A stretch of DNA of 15,312 bases from Methanomethylovorans sp. (GCA_020854785.1 JAHFZE010000296.1:1-15312), one strand, 5' to 3'; shown: positions 1 to 8,395, numbered from the stretch's first letter. The notes: a model not told the origin generated them from the sequence alone. A program made the numbers and translations.

Positions 1-3000
1 ACAGCAGTTTGATCAGCTCCGGCATTTGCAACTGGAGCAGCATCGGCCTGACTGGGAACCGTTGAACTGCCGGACTGAGCTGTTGATACTGTTAACTTCG
101 GTCTCTGTGCGGCGTTAGACCACTCTGAGCTGTAGAACGCAATGTAATTGCCGCTCTCAGTCCTAGCCTTAAGGAAGAAACCAGTGTTTTGGTACTTACC
201 GCCCACGTATTCCTGCACCAGTTGAGTGACATCGAAGTCATAGTACTTGTTACCAGGTACTGTCTTGGCAGGGAATGTAAGGGATGCATATGGTGTACTG
301 CCCTGTGCAGCTCCGTTCTTATCATACCAGCTTCCTCCGGCTGTACTCCATGGGACACCTGCTGCCCGGCTATTCCAGGTAACTGACTTTGGATCCCACT
401 GAGCTGCAGGTCTGTAGATATCCACCACTGTGTCAGAAGTGCGTGTGGTACCTGCAGGATAATACCAGTACAAGGAAAGAGTTGCCTGGGTAATTGTATC
501 CGTAGTCTTATAGCCACTGAGATCGAACATCATCAAGTCCCTGCAACTAGCCGAACTTGCTCCAATATCTATGTAGTTGATAGTGGAGAAGACACTATTC
601 GGGGATGATGTACGCAGGCCATTGTCATAGGTCGGTGAATATGACACCGAGCCTTCTGCAGGTGTTGCTGCAGGTGTTGATGTCGATGTGTTTGTTGGTG
701 TAGATGGTGTGGTAGTTGTTGCTGCAGTCACGACCACAGTTGCTGTATCTGTGGCTGTCTGGCCAGTTGTATCTGTAACAGTAAGTGTTACAGTGTACGT
801 TCCTGCACTTTCGTACGTCTTAGTAGTCGTCCTGCCTGTAGCTTCAGACGTTATGCCATTTGAAGCATCGAAGTCCCATGAGTAAGAAGCTATACCGATA
901 TCGTCAGTAGAAGCTCCCGCATCGAATGTGACAGCTGAGCCGGCTACAGCAGTTTGATCAGCTCCGGCATTTGCAACTGGAGCAGCATCGGCCTGACTGG
1001 GAACCGTTGAACTGCCGGACTGAACTGTTGATACTGTTAACTTCGGTCTCTGTGCGGCATTAGACCACTCTGAGCTGTAGAAAGCAATGTAATTACCGCT
1101 CTCAGTCCTGGCCTTAAGGAAGAAACCAGTGTTTTGGTACTTTCCACTCACGTATTCCTGCACCAGCTGAGTGACATCGAAGTCATAGTACTTGTTGCCA
1201 GGTACTGTCTTGGCAGGGAATGTAAGGGATGCATATGGTGTACTGCCCTGGGCAGCTCCGTTCTTATCATACCAGCTTCCTCCCGCTGTACTCCATGGGA
1301 AACCTGCTGCCCGGCTATTCCAGGTAACTGACTTGGGGTCCCACTGAACTGCGGGTCTGTAGATATCCACCACTGTATCAGAAGTGCGTGTGGTACCTGC
1401 AGGATAATACCAGTACAATGAGAGAGTTGCCTGGGTAATTGTATCTGTCGTCTTGTAGCCACTGAGATCGAACATCATCAGGTCCCTGCAACTAGACGAA
1501 CTCGTTCCAATATCTATGTAGTTGATAGTTGAAAAGACACTATTTGGAGATGATGTACGCAGGCCATTGTCATAAGTAGGGGAATATGACACCGAGCCTG
1601 CTGTAGATGTCGGTGTAGATGGACTGGTCGTTGTTGCTGCAGTCACGACCACAGTTGCTGTATCTGTGGCTTTCTTTCCAGCTGTATCCGTAACAGTAAG
1701 TGTCACAGTATACGTTCCTGCTGTTGTATATGTCTTTGTAGCCGTCCTGCCTGTGGCCTCAGATGTTATGCCATTTGATGCATCGAAGTCCCATGAGTAA
1801 GAAGCTATACCAATATCATCAGTGGAAGCACCGCCGTCGAAAGTGACAGCTGATCCAACAGTTGCTGTTTTATCAGCTCCGGCATTTGCAACAGGAGCAG
1901 CATCTACCTGGTTGGGAACTGTTGAACCGCTTGTGGATGGGAGTGTATTCACATTATTGCTCATTGTGAAGCCTCCGCCATAAGTGTCCCCATTCTTATT
2001 GTTGTAAAAATTATTGCTCTGAACTATGAACTTAGCGTAGGATGACTGTGTGTTCCATATACCCACTCCTGAGCCTGTAACTCCACTCATCCCATCATTG
2101 TTCATTATGACATTGTTCCTTACATAAGTGGTGAACTGCGCCTTTTGCTGTGGAATTGGAGACCATACGTACCATTTTATTGCAGCGTTGCCGCCATCAT
2201 CGAACACGTTATTCTCGATGATGGTATTATCAAAATTCTGCATTGTGATCGCTGCATTGGTATATCCGGTATTTGAAGCATGCTGTCCTACTTTCGTAAA
2301 TGTATTGTGATGTATATGGACGTTCTTTGCCCTTATGACGTTATCAGGATATGCTGCAAACATCCAGATACCTGAACCCCTTATAGAATGTATCTTATTA
2401 TTGTATATTTCTATATTATTAAAGGGCAACGTGGTCGAACTACCTGTTTTGTCGATCTCTATTCCCGGCCCTGTTGATGTGCCGCCCCCGTCAGAATAGA
2501 ATATATTATCATGGACAGTAAAATCAGTGATACCACCGGATAAACGGCACGCACTATTTGTCCGTGTGAAAACGGTGTTGTATGCAACTTCACCTTTATT
2601 GCAGTAAAGCGCATAGAAAGCATCGTGACCCATCTTGTACACATCATTATGAGTAAAAAGGATGTTGTTACCCCTTTTTATCTGGACTCCGTCTCCACAT
2701 CCCCATTCAAGACGCATGCGGGACACTTCTATGTAATTAGAGTTTTCAAAATTAATCAGGTTGTAATATCCACTCCCAAAAGAAACGCCCTGATTTTCAC
2801 TGTTCCCATCGATAGTGAAGCCAGTGATCACGATGTTGCTGGCTCCGGTCTCACCTCGGATCATGGGAATGCCGCTGGACCAACCTGCCTTTGGAACAAG
2901 TTTTATTTCAGCAGTTGAGTCGCCTGTAAGCTTTGTGTTTGCACCGATGTTAAGAGTGCTATCTATCCAGTATGTATTAGGACCCCTTAGATAAACAGTA

Positions 3001-3344
3001 CCGCCACCAGTACTTTTTACGTATGCCAGTGCTTTATTTATTTCAATATGATCGTTCGTTCCGTCACAAATGTAGTCGCCGCTTCCGCTCCCAGCAACAT
3101 ACACAGTTGCTGCTGAAGATAGACCGGATCCGACTATTGAAAAACACAGAAAACAAAATACTAAGCCAATGACGGAAAATGATATTTTTTTAAAGGCGGT
3201 GTTGTTTTTCTTTCTTAAGAAATTAGATTTTGTTGAAAAGGTGGCTGTTGAGAAGCTTAATAAAGCAACCAGCAACACATGACGGGATTTAGCCCACCTA
3301 TGGGCACTAAATCTTTCAAAAATGTTAAAACATAAATTAACCAT
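1..3344 (-). CDS. Large secreted disaggregatase-related surface protein: beta-helix plus PKD and DNRLRE repeats (partial)
   Basis: An uninterrupted minus-strand frame of 1114 codons starts at 3344 and has no stop before the left edge. Residues 51-80 read as an export signal: two lysines, a hydrophobic stretch (SVIGLVFCFLCFSIVG), then SSAA. Residues 80-465 resemble a right-handed parallel beta-helix of the NosD / disaggregatase-associated kind, with recurring turns such as NIVITGFTIDG, NIEIYNNKIH and NVHIHHNTF. PKD domains begin near residues 481 and 786 (APVANAGAD...YSWDFD...TYTVTLTVTD) and a third starts near 1101. DNRLRE (disaggregatase) domains occupy about 584-745 and 899-1060 (YDNGLRTSSP, SLYWYYPAGTTRTSD, ESGNYIAFYSSEWSN). 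Thr/Ser/Pro linkers join the modules. In Methanosarcina, disaggregatase cuts the methanochondroitin matrix and separates cell clumps. By homology this protein probably binds or cleaves an extracellular polysaccharide, but a purely structural role is possible. The C-terminus and any surface anchor lie outside the window. Confidence 0.88.
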   Translation of the reverse strand, partial: MVNLCFNIFERFSAHRWAKSRHVLLVALLSFSTATFSTKSNFLRKKNNTAFKKISFSVIGLVFCFLCFSIVGSGLSSAATVYVAGSGSGDYICDGTNDHIEINKALAYVKSTGGGTVYLRGPNTYWIDSTLNIGANTKLTGDSTAEIKLVPKAGWSSGIPMIRGETGASNIVITGFTIDGNSENQGVSFGSGYYNLINFENSNYIEVSRMRLEWGCGDGVQIKRGNNILFTHNDVYKMGHDAFYALYCNKGEVAYNTVFTRTNSACRLSGGITDFTVHDNIFYSDGGGTSTGPGIEIDKTGSSTTLPFNNIEIYNNKIHSIRGSGIWMFAAYPDNVIRAKNVHIHHNTFTKVGQHASNTGYTNAAITMQNFDNTIIENNVFDDGGNAAIKWYVWSPIPQQKAQFTTYVRNNVIMNNDGMSGVTGSGVGIWNTQSSYAKFIVQSNNFYNNKNGDTYGGGFTMSNNVNTLPSTSGSTVPNQVDAAPVANAGADKTATVGSAVTFDGGASTDDIGIASYSWDFDASNGITSEATGRTATKTYTTAGTYTVTLTVTDTAGKKATDTATVVVTAATTTSPSTPTSTAGSVSYSPTYDNGLRTSSPNSVFSTINYIDIGTSSSSCRDLMMFDLSGYKTTDTITQATLSLYWYYPAGTTRTSDTVVDIYRPAVQWDPKSVTWNSRAAGFPWSTAGGSWYDKNGAAQGSTPYASLTFPAKTVPGNKYYDFDVTQLVQEYVSGKYQNTGFFLKARTESGNYIAFYSSEWSNAAQRPKLTVSTVQSGSSTVPSQADAAPVANAGADQTAVAGSAVTFDAGASTDDIGIASYSWDFDASNGITSEATGRTTTKTYESAGTYTVTLTVTDTTGQTATDTATVVVTAATTTTPSTPTNTSTSTPAATPAEGSVSYSPTYDNGLRTSSPNSVFSTINYIDIGASSASCRDLMMFDLSGYKTTDTITQATLSLYWYYPAGTTRTSDTVVDIYRPAAQWDPKSVTWNSRAAGVPWSTAGGSWYDKNGAAQGSTPYASLTFPAKTVPGNKYYDFDVTQLVQEYVGGKYQNTGFFLKARTESGNYIAFYSSEWSNAAQRPKLTVSTAQSGSSTVPSQADAAPVANAGADQTA
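15..959 (-). repeat. PKD-DNRLRE module, copy B (315 residues)
   Basis: Second in-frame copy of the module, residues 796-1110. It is 945 bp long against 915 bp for copy A. The extra 10 residues lie in the Thr/Ser/Pro linker, which includes STSTPAATPAEG. The bases at 1-14 begin a third PKD domain in the same phase, so more copies may follow beyond the left edge. Confidence 0.9.
960..1874 (-). repeat. PKD-DNRLRE module, copy A (305 residues)
   Basis: In-frame tandem module covering residues 491-795 of the surface protein, from GAD of one PKD domain to GAD of the next. It matches copy B (15-959) closely. In the stretch I aligned by eye (about 170 bases near 1010-1190 against 65-245) roughly 94% of bases agree, and many differences are synonymous. 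The linker between PKD and DNRLRE is short here (TTTSPSTPTSTAGSVSY), which accounts for the 30-bp length difference between the copies. Confidence 0.9.
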
Positions 3345-3354
3345 ATATTTCTTA

Positions 3355-3360
3355 CACCTC
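3355..3360 (-). promoter_or_regulatory. Ribosome binding site of the surface-protein gene
   Basis: GAGGTG on the minus strand, 10 nt before the ATG at 3344. It matches the archaeal anti-Shine-Dalgarno sequence and supports this start, even though it leaves about 50 residues ahead of the main hydrophobic signal segment. Confidence 0.7.
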
Positions 3361-4604
3361 TTATTTTATTTATTGGAATTATTTTGTGTGATAAGTAGCC
3401 GCTTATTCTAGATGTTGATCATTTGTTAGAGAGGATCCAGGTGTGAACAAATTACCCATAGCCAGGATAGATACAATATGAAACCTATCCAACCATCCAT
3501 AATCAATATCCAAAACCGTGATCTTTAAGGAAGGACCTTACTCTGTTCAAAGGCAGAAGATCCAGTCATGGAAGACATCTGGTTTGCTTCCGAGGATAAT
3601 TTACCTTGCAAATCTCATTAAGAGTGTCTAAGTCCTGCTATTTTTGATAGCTCACAGATATCAAATATGTTTATGCTGATTGTTCTCTGTCCAATTAACA
3701 ACAACCGTTTTTGGCATAAATCCGCATTAGATTTGAGATATATAAATATACTTACCATCAATAAATACTAAAAGACCTTAAATTTAAAAATAGAACTCAT
3801 TTAGATCAACAAAATACATTTAGAGGCTATTTAATAGTTTTATACTCTTTATTTTTTGATATGGGTCCTTTTTTTTCGATTAAAATCAGATGAGTAGTTT
3901 ATTCAAAGTGTGTTATTCCAACGATAATAGAAAAGAATCACCAGTGAAGCATGGTTAGAGAATCCATATTAATTTGATAAAACAATAGACCAAATATCGC
4001 ATTTAAAATTAAATTTTAAGAATATAGGAGGAATATTATAGAAAAATAACTGTTTTAAAAGTATTATCAACTAAAATAAAGCATTATAAAGTATTATAGG
4101 AAATCTTTACGTAATGATTGTACAAAAATATTATTTATTTATGTAAATTTTATTTTTATTTTTTATACAAATATAGACTTTTATATATATATATATTTAG
4201 TATCTGGTGAATAATATGAATTATCCTGCCATCAGATAGATCACAATATATTCCTATAAGATGAAATGAAATCCCAATTTTTTAATAAATAAACCTGTCT
4301 ATGACCCATCAGGAACACTGAGCTGACACTGAACTATTGAAGCAAACATATATATCTATAAACCAAAACCACTGTCTTCACCTTTCACAGGCCTTACCTT
4401 TGCCTCCTTTCATGACATGGATTTGAGTAAACAGGTTTATCTGTTCTCTTGCCACTAAGGTTTAGCAAGTATTTTTTATACTTAAACAATGTTCTGACAT
4501 ACATGTACCCTATGGACGAGGCATCGCTGCGTCTATCGTTTCTGGATCCATTCAACAGTCCTTTGGACGTTACATGTGAGTCGTTGACTTCAAGGAACAC
4601 CCGA

Positions 4605-4623
4605 AAAGATATAATATATCTTT
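4605..4623. promoter_or_regulatory. Perfect 19-bp palindrome, possible operator
   Basis: AAAGATATA and TATATCTTT flank a single central A, giving two exact 9-bp half-sites. It lies 202 bp upstream of nadX, inside TATA-like sequence that continues to 4628. A homodimeric regulator could bind such a site. However, the arms are A/T-rich, so the symmetry could be partly compositional, and no second copy is seen near another promoter in this window. Confidence 0.35.
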
Positions 4624-4825
4624 ATATAGAAGGCGAAACGAAAAATTCTCTTCAAGTTTCAAACAACCTATCATCCGGGATAGGGGTCCCTGACACTGAA
4701 AAGTAGTATTGGGTAGTTAATATCCATGTATGAAATTATCATAAAATAATTATTAGGACGATTAAGAAATTTAATGAAAGAAACAGACCTTTACGGGTCA
4801 AATAACTGTCCTGAAGGAATTAATA

Positions 4826-5641
4826 ATGCTCAAGATAGGAATAATCGGATGCGGAACAATAGGCACCTGCATCTGTAAAGCGATCGATGATGGCTTGATA
4901 GAAACTGAAGTTTATGCTATCTATGACAGGAATGCCGAGAACGTTGAAAGGTTGCAATCCTCTTTGGTCAATCTTCGACCTGCAGTGATGGAAGCAGAAG
5001 AAATGATCAAACATATAGACCTTCTGGTAGAATGTGCTTCCCAGGCGGCTGTCTATGAAGTAGTACCTGCTGCCTTGCATGCAGGATGCGATGTTATGAT
5101 AATGAGCGTAGGGGCTTTTGCTGATGAAAGGCTTTTCAAGACCGTTTACGGGATCGCAAAAGATATGAAGTGTAAGATATATTTGCCGTCTGGAGCCATT
5201 GCAGGGCTCGATGGACTTAAATCAGCGGCATCCGAACAAATATATTCCGTTACACTGACAACACAGAAACCTCCTGCGGGACTAGCAGGTGCTCCCTATG
5301 TGATACAGAATAAAATCAAACTGGATGAAATCAAAAGCAAGACAGTTATCTTCGAGGGTAAGGCAAGTGAAGCTGTAAAAGGATTCCCGGCAAATGTGAA
5401 TGTTGCTGCCACACTCAGCTTAGCTGGAACAGGTTTCGAAAAAACAAAAGTAAGGATCATAGCCAATCCTGCACTCTGCCGTAATATCCATGAGATCACT
5501 GTGGAGGGTACCTTTGGAAAATTAACCTCTAAAGTCGAGAACGTGCCTTCACCTAATAATCCAAAGAGCAGTTATCTAGCACCTCTTTCCGCCATTGCGA
5601 CATTGAAAAAAATCATAGACCCACTGCAAATAGGTACCTGA
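4826..5641 (+). CDS. nadX: L-aspartate dehydrogenase NadX
   Basis: Predicted to oxidise L-aspartate to iminoaspartate with NAD(P)+, the first step of de novo NAD synthesis where an FAD-dependent aspartate oxidase (NadB) is not used. The 271 residues match the family's usual length. A Rossmann nucleotide-binding loop GCGTIG lies at residues 8-13. Family blocks follow: PSGAIAGLDGLKSA (121-134), FPANVNVAATLSLAG (187-201), NIHEI (220-224, containing the presumed catalytic histidine H222) and NPKSSYLAPLSA (245-256). AAGGA at 4814-4818 sits 7 nt before the ATG and supports the start. nadA lies 103 bp downstream on the same strand. Its product is unstable and is the NadA substrate, so the two probably act together and may be co-transcribed. 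nadC is not in the window. Confidence 0.92.
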   Translation: MLKIGIIGCGTIGTCICKAIDDGLIETEVYAIYDRNAENVERLQSSLVNLRPAVMEAEEMIKHIDLLVECASQAAVYEVVPAALHAGCDVMIMSVGAFADERLFKTVYGIAKDMKCKIYLPSGAIAGLDGLKSAASEQIYSVTLTTQKPPAGLAGAPYVIQNKIKLDEIKSKTVIFEGKASEAVKGFPANVNVAATLSLAGTGFEKTKVRIIANPALCRNIHEITVEGTFGKLTSKVENVPSPNNPKSSYLAPLSAIATLKKIIDPLQIGT

Positions 5642-5744
5642 AAGAGCACGAGACAGTTACTATTACATTTTGATAACGTTCTGTAAGTCTATCAATTAGT
5701 TAGAAAGGATATAAATCAAATCAATAACTCAATGCAGTGATCGT

Positions 5745-6665
5745 ATGCAGGATACAAGAGAACTGATCCAAAGGATAGCTGAACTCAAAAAAGAGTGTAA
5801 CGCTGTGATCTTTGCTCATAACTATGAGCGAGAGGAGATCCAGGATATTGCCGATTTCATAGGAGATTCCCTTGAGCTCAGCCAGAAAGCTGTAGAGCTT
5901 GAAGCAGATGTTATCGTTTTCTGCGGAGTGCATTTCATGGCAGAGAGCGCTGCAGTGCTCAGCCCTGATAAGACCGTACTGCTTCCAGAAATAGATGCAA
6001 GGTGTCCTATGGCCGATATGGCTCGTATGGATACCCTGCGCACTCTTAAGAAAGAACACCCTGATGCTGCGGTAGTATGCTATGTGAATACGACAGCTGA
6101 GATCAAAGCAGAGTGTGACATCTGCTGCACTTCTGCTAATGCTATTGAAATTGTGAAGTCAGTGGAACAGAAAAAGGTAATCTTCGTACCGGACAAGAAT
6201 CTGGCAGATCATGTAGCAAAACACACTGACAAACAGATCATACCCTGGATAGGATATTGTCCTACTCATAACCATATCCTCCCAATCGATGTAGAGAGAT
6301 CTAAGAGCCTGCATCCCATGGCAGAAGTACTGGCACACCCTGAATGTAGACGTGAAGTGCTTGATATGTCCGATGGGATATTCAGTACCACAGGCATGAT
6401 CAATTATGTAAGGACGTCCGAATGCACTGAGTTTATCATAGCTACTGAGAGCGGTCTTCTGCACAGGCTTAAGAAAGAGAATCCAAATAAAAGGTTCTAC
6501 GCAGTATCACCCTATTCAATATGTCCTGACATGAAAATGATAGACCTCAGAGCAGTTGCAGCTTCAATGGAACACATGAGATATGTGATCTCTGTGCCGG
6601 AAGATGTAAGGTTCAAGGCAAAGCAGTCGCTGGATAGAATGCTTGCTGTCAAAAGGAAAAGATAA
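5745..6665 (+). CDS. nadA: Quinolinate synthase NadA
   Basis: Condenses iminoaspartate with dihydroxyacetone phosphate to quinolinate, using a [4Fe-4S] cluster. The 306 residues fit the short archaeal form. Three conserved cysteines, in ARCPMADM (C87), GYCPTH (C172) and CPDMK (C260), have the family spacing of about 85-88 residues and are the expected cluster ligands. Other family blocks are [20 protein letters not shown] (23-42), [10 protein letters not shown] (60-69), [21 protein letters not shown] (113-133), VPDKNLA (148-154) and TESGLLHRL (234-242). GTGATC at 5737-5742 may serve as the ribosome binding site, although it lies only 2 nt from the ATG. The protein is cytosolic and oxygen-sensitive by family. 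The lipid gene behind it starts 6 nt after its stop, so the two are probably in one transcript. Confidence 0.95.
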   Translation: MQDTRELIQRIAELKKECNAVIFAHNYEREEIQDIADFIGDSLELSQKAVELEADVIVFCGVHFMAESAAVLSPDKTVLLPEIDARCPMADMARMDTLRTLKKEHPDAAVVCYVNTTAEIKAECDICCTSANAIEIVKSVEQKKVIFVPDKNLADHVAKHTDKQIIPWIGYCPTHNHILPIDVERSKSLHPMAEVLAHPECRREVLDMSDGIFSTTGMINYVRTSECTEFIIATESGLLHRLKKENPNKRFYAVSPYSICPDMKMIDLRAVAASMEHMRYVISVPEDVRFKAKQSLDRMLAVKRKR

Positions 6666-6671
6666 CATCAT

Positions 6672-7520
6672 ATGAGTGTATATTTGCAGTTGATAAGATA
6701 TGGGAACTGCCTGATGGCTGCCTTTTCTGCATCTCTGGGAGTCCTCATAGCATACAATATAATCAGTGGCAATGCTGGAACAATAACTTTACCCCTAAAT
6801 GAAACCATATATGTGGGCTTGGTCGCGTTCATGGTAACAGGAGCCGGGAATGCTATAAATGATTATTATGATATTGAGATCGACCGGATCAACAAACCTG
6901 AAAGGCCAATACCTTCCGGCAAGATCAGTAAGTCTAAAGCTCTTTATTTTTCTATATCGCTTTTTGCCTTGGGAATACTTATTGCTTTCTTCATCAATAC
7001 AATATGTGGAGCTATTGCCTTATTCAATTCATTGTTGCTCATCTTTTACGCTGCAACACTAAAACGCACTGCACTCATAGGTAATCTCAGCGTAGGATAT
7101 CTTACTGGTTCTACTTTTCTCTTCGGAGGTGCAGTGTTCTATAAAAATGGTGGAATTGAAGCAGTATCTGTGCTTTTCCTGCTTGCAACCTTTGCCACCA
7201 TTGCCAGAGAAATAGTCAAGGACATTGAGGATATAGAAGGGGACAGGCTGGATGGAGCCAGTACTCTGGCAATAAGCATTGGATCCGAAAAGGCTGCTTA
7301 TCTTGCTTCTATTATCGGTTTTATAGCTGTGCTCGCAAGCCCCTTGCCTTATTTACAATCCCTGTTATCCGTGCGTTATCTGGCTGTGGTCTTTGTAGCC
7401 GACATACTTTTTTTTGTGGCAGTAGCCGCCATACTAAAAGAAAAGAATGCAGCTAAGTCTTCAAAGCTCTTCAAAATGGCAATGCTTGCAGCTTTAATAG
7501 CTTTCCTGGTTGGAACATGA
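6672..7520 (+). CDS. UbiA-family prenyltransferase, (S)-2,3-di-O-geranylgeranylglyceryl phosphate synthase
   Basis: Predicted membrane enzyme adding the second geranylgeranyl chain to geranylgeranylglyceryl phosphate in archaeal ether-lipid synthesis. The 282 residues contain about eight or nine hydrophobic segments. The first Asp-rich motif, NDYYDIEID (63-71), continues into [12 protein letters not shown]. The second, DIEDIEGD (184-191), continues into [13 protein letters not shown]. Both are typical of the archaeal lipid branch of UbiA enzymes. The start is 6 nt after the nadA stop, with AAAGGAAAA at the end of nadA as a likely ribosome binding site, so translational coupling is plausible. 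Other UbiA substrates (quinone-type or protohaem) are less likely, because the PERPIPSG context is the archaeal lipid form and the GGGP synthase gene is 5 kb away in the same window. Confidence 0.88.
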   Translation: MSVYLQLIRYGNCLMAAFSASLGVLIAYNIISGNAGTITLPLNETIYVGLVAFMVTGAGNAINDYYDIEIDRINKPERPIPSGKISKSKALYFSISLFALGILIAFFINTICGAIALFNSLLLIFYAATLKRTALIGNLSVGYLTGSTFLFGGAVFYKNGGIEAVSVLFLLATFATIAREIVKDIEDIEGDRLDGASTLAISIGSEKAAYLASIIGFIAVLASPLPYLQSLLSVRYLAVVFVADILFFVAVAAILKEKNAAKSSKLFKMAMLAALIAFLVGT

Positions 7521-7526
7521 ACAGCC

Positions 7527-7533
7527 TTTTTTT
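7527..7533 (+). terminator. Oligo-T terminator after the UbiA-family gene
   Basis: Seven consecutive T residues begin 7 nt after the stop at 7520, in the 24-bp gap between convergent genes. Archaeal RNA polymerase commonly terminates at such U-tracts without a required hairpin. There is no strong stem upstream. Confidence 0.5.
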
Positions 7534-7544
7534 GATGACATAAC

Positions 7545-8261
7545 CTAAGGAGTTTCGTGGAAAACATCCTTTATATGGTGATTGAAATCTCCTGAATGAG
7601 CCAGATATTCCTGCAATATCATAGGAAATGTGTGTGCAGGTACAAAACGCACCCCCAGTTCTTCAGCCCATTTCTGTATCCCAAAATCACTCGCCACCAC
7701 CGCTGCATCGAGTTCCTTGGCAAGTATGAGCACATCGATGTCAGGTGCGCTATCAAGAATACCATATCTCAAAGCTGAGCGGTATTTGTTCCTGAACTTC
7801 CCGATTATCGGGCCTATGACTCCTTTTTCTATTTCGAACTCGATCTGCTGTGTGTTCTCTGCTTTCGTTGTTAGAAAAAGACATTTTGTTGAGCCTTCCC
7901 AGATGGCTTCTTCTGCAACTACCATGCCTTTGTTGATGCGCTCTCTCATATAGGATACGTATTCGTGGAAGATGCGGGAATTGATCATGACATTATATCT
8001 GTCGGGAGTTTTTTTCACAAGCCATGTGTCTATCTTTGCTATGACATCCGTTTCACACCCATTGTTCCTGGCGAATTCCTGGAGTTCATTGTAAACAGAA
8101 GGAAAAGGTACATAACAACTTATACCAAGCTTAAGCCGTGCACTAGCGATCAGTTCCAGCATATTCTTCATGCCTTCACACAGACTATCTATTCCCATTG
8201 TTTCCCTTGCCTGCAGGTCAGTAAGGGCAGTCGTATCCAGAACAAAACGTTGTCTTAACAT
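7545..8261 (-). CDS. HARP-family PIN-domain protein ('RNA ligase partner'; homologue of Aquifex RNase P)
   Basis: The 238 residues match the family first named 'RNA ligase partner protein' (UPF0278) and later recognised as homologues of the protein-only RNase P of Aquifex. These are PIN-like metallonucleases that cut 5' leaders from pre-tRNA. Acidic residues expected at the metal site are visible: D9 in [12 protein letters not shown]174 and D176 in [22 protein letters not shown], and D192 in that last block before [12 protein letters not shown] helical insertion (about 70-160) separates the halves. GGGAG at 8266-8270 lies 4 nt before the ATG. As I recall, the Haloferax and Methanosarcina homologues are not the main RNase P of the cell, which is RNA-based, so the physiological role is open. 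The usual RNA ligase is not adjacent here. Confidence 0.9.
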   Translation of the reverse strand: MLRQRFVLDTTALTDLQARETMGIDSLCEGMKNMLELIASARLKLGISCYVPFPSVYNELQEFARNNGCETDVIAKIDTWLVKKTPDRYNVMINSRIFHEYVSYMRERINKGMVVAEEAIWEGSTKCLFLTTKAENTQQIEFEIEKGVIGPIIGKFRNKYRSALRYGILDSAPDIDVLILAKELDAAVVASDFGIQKWAEELGVRFVPAHTFPMILQEYLAHSGDFNHHIKDVFHETP

Positions 8262-8293
8262 GGAGCTCCCTGAGTATTTAATTGGGACTTGCT

Positions 8294-8303
8294 GTTATAT
8301 TAA
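8294..8303 (-). promoter_or_regulatory. TATA box for the HARP gene
   Basis: TTAATATAAC on the minus strand, ending about 32 nt before the HARP ATG. Initiation about 25 nt downstream would give a very short leader that just includes the GGGAG ribosome binding site. Confidence 0.45.
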
Positions 8304-8360
8304 GGAGTGGGCTGAGACCAAAGGATCATGTGGGAAAAAGGGATCTAGTGGATTGTGAAG

Positions 8361-8395
8361 AAAAAAATATCCAACAGTTATACTTTATCTATAAC
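8361..8395 (-). terminator. Hairpin plus oligo-T terminator behind the methyltransferase gene
   Basis: On the minus strand GTTATA and TATAAC form a 6-bp stem around a 7-nt loop (8377-8395). A run of seven T (8361-8367) follows. It begins 23 bp after the methyltransferase stop and would separate its transcript from the HARP gene downstream. Confidence 0.45.

Larger units (their letters stand above)
3345..4825. other. AT-rich intergenic region, 1.48 kb, without a convincing gene
   Basis: This lies between the divergent surface-protein gene and nadX. Short frames exist (for example 4449-4706 plus, which opens with TTG, and 4394-4600 minus), but none has a ribosome binding site or a recognisable product. 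The stretch 3880-4260 is extremely AT-rich and includes an alternating TA run near 4180-4195. It carries a strong Shine-Dalgarno-like AGGAGGA at 4026-4032 with no start codon at a suitable distance, TATA-like sequences near 4348-4360 and 4610-4628, and the palindrome at 4605-4623. I saw no tRNA-like T-arm, insertion-sequence end or CRISPR repeat. It may hold promoters, long leaders or an unrecognised small RNA. Confidence 0.6.

Noticed and set aside
92..1462. Short reading frames on both strands inside the surface-protein repeats (for example 92-517, 189-386, 1134-1331, 1148-1462)
   Set aside because: They lie in other frames of the large minus-strand gene and recur only because the underlying module is duplicated. 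The main frame is open throughout with recognisable domains.
3503..3637. Possible decayed minus-strand coding fragment ending KDHGFGY
   Set aside because: About 44 codons interrupted by one stop, with no recognisable family; chance cannot be excluded.
4289..4440. Exact 10-bp inverted repeat (ATAAACCTGT at 4289-4298, ACAGGTTTAT at 4431-4440) as possible mobile-element ends
   Set aside because: The arms do not extend, no target duplication is seen, and the interior holds no gene; a match of this length is expected by chance in AT-rich DNA.
4394..4706. Overlapping opposite-strand frames of 68 and 85 residues in the intergenic region
   Set aside because: The plus-strand one opens with TTG, neither has a ribosome binding site, and neither product is recognisable.
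3345..4825. tRNA genes, CRISPR array or insertion sequence in the large intergenic region
   Set aside because: I found no T-arm consensus, no regularly spaced direct repeats and no transposase fragment that I could recognise.
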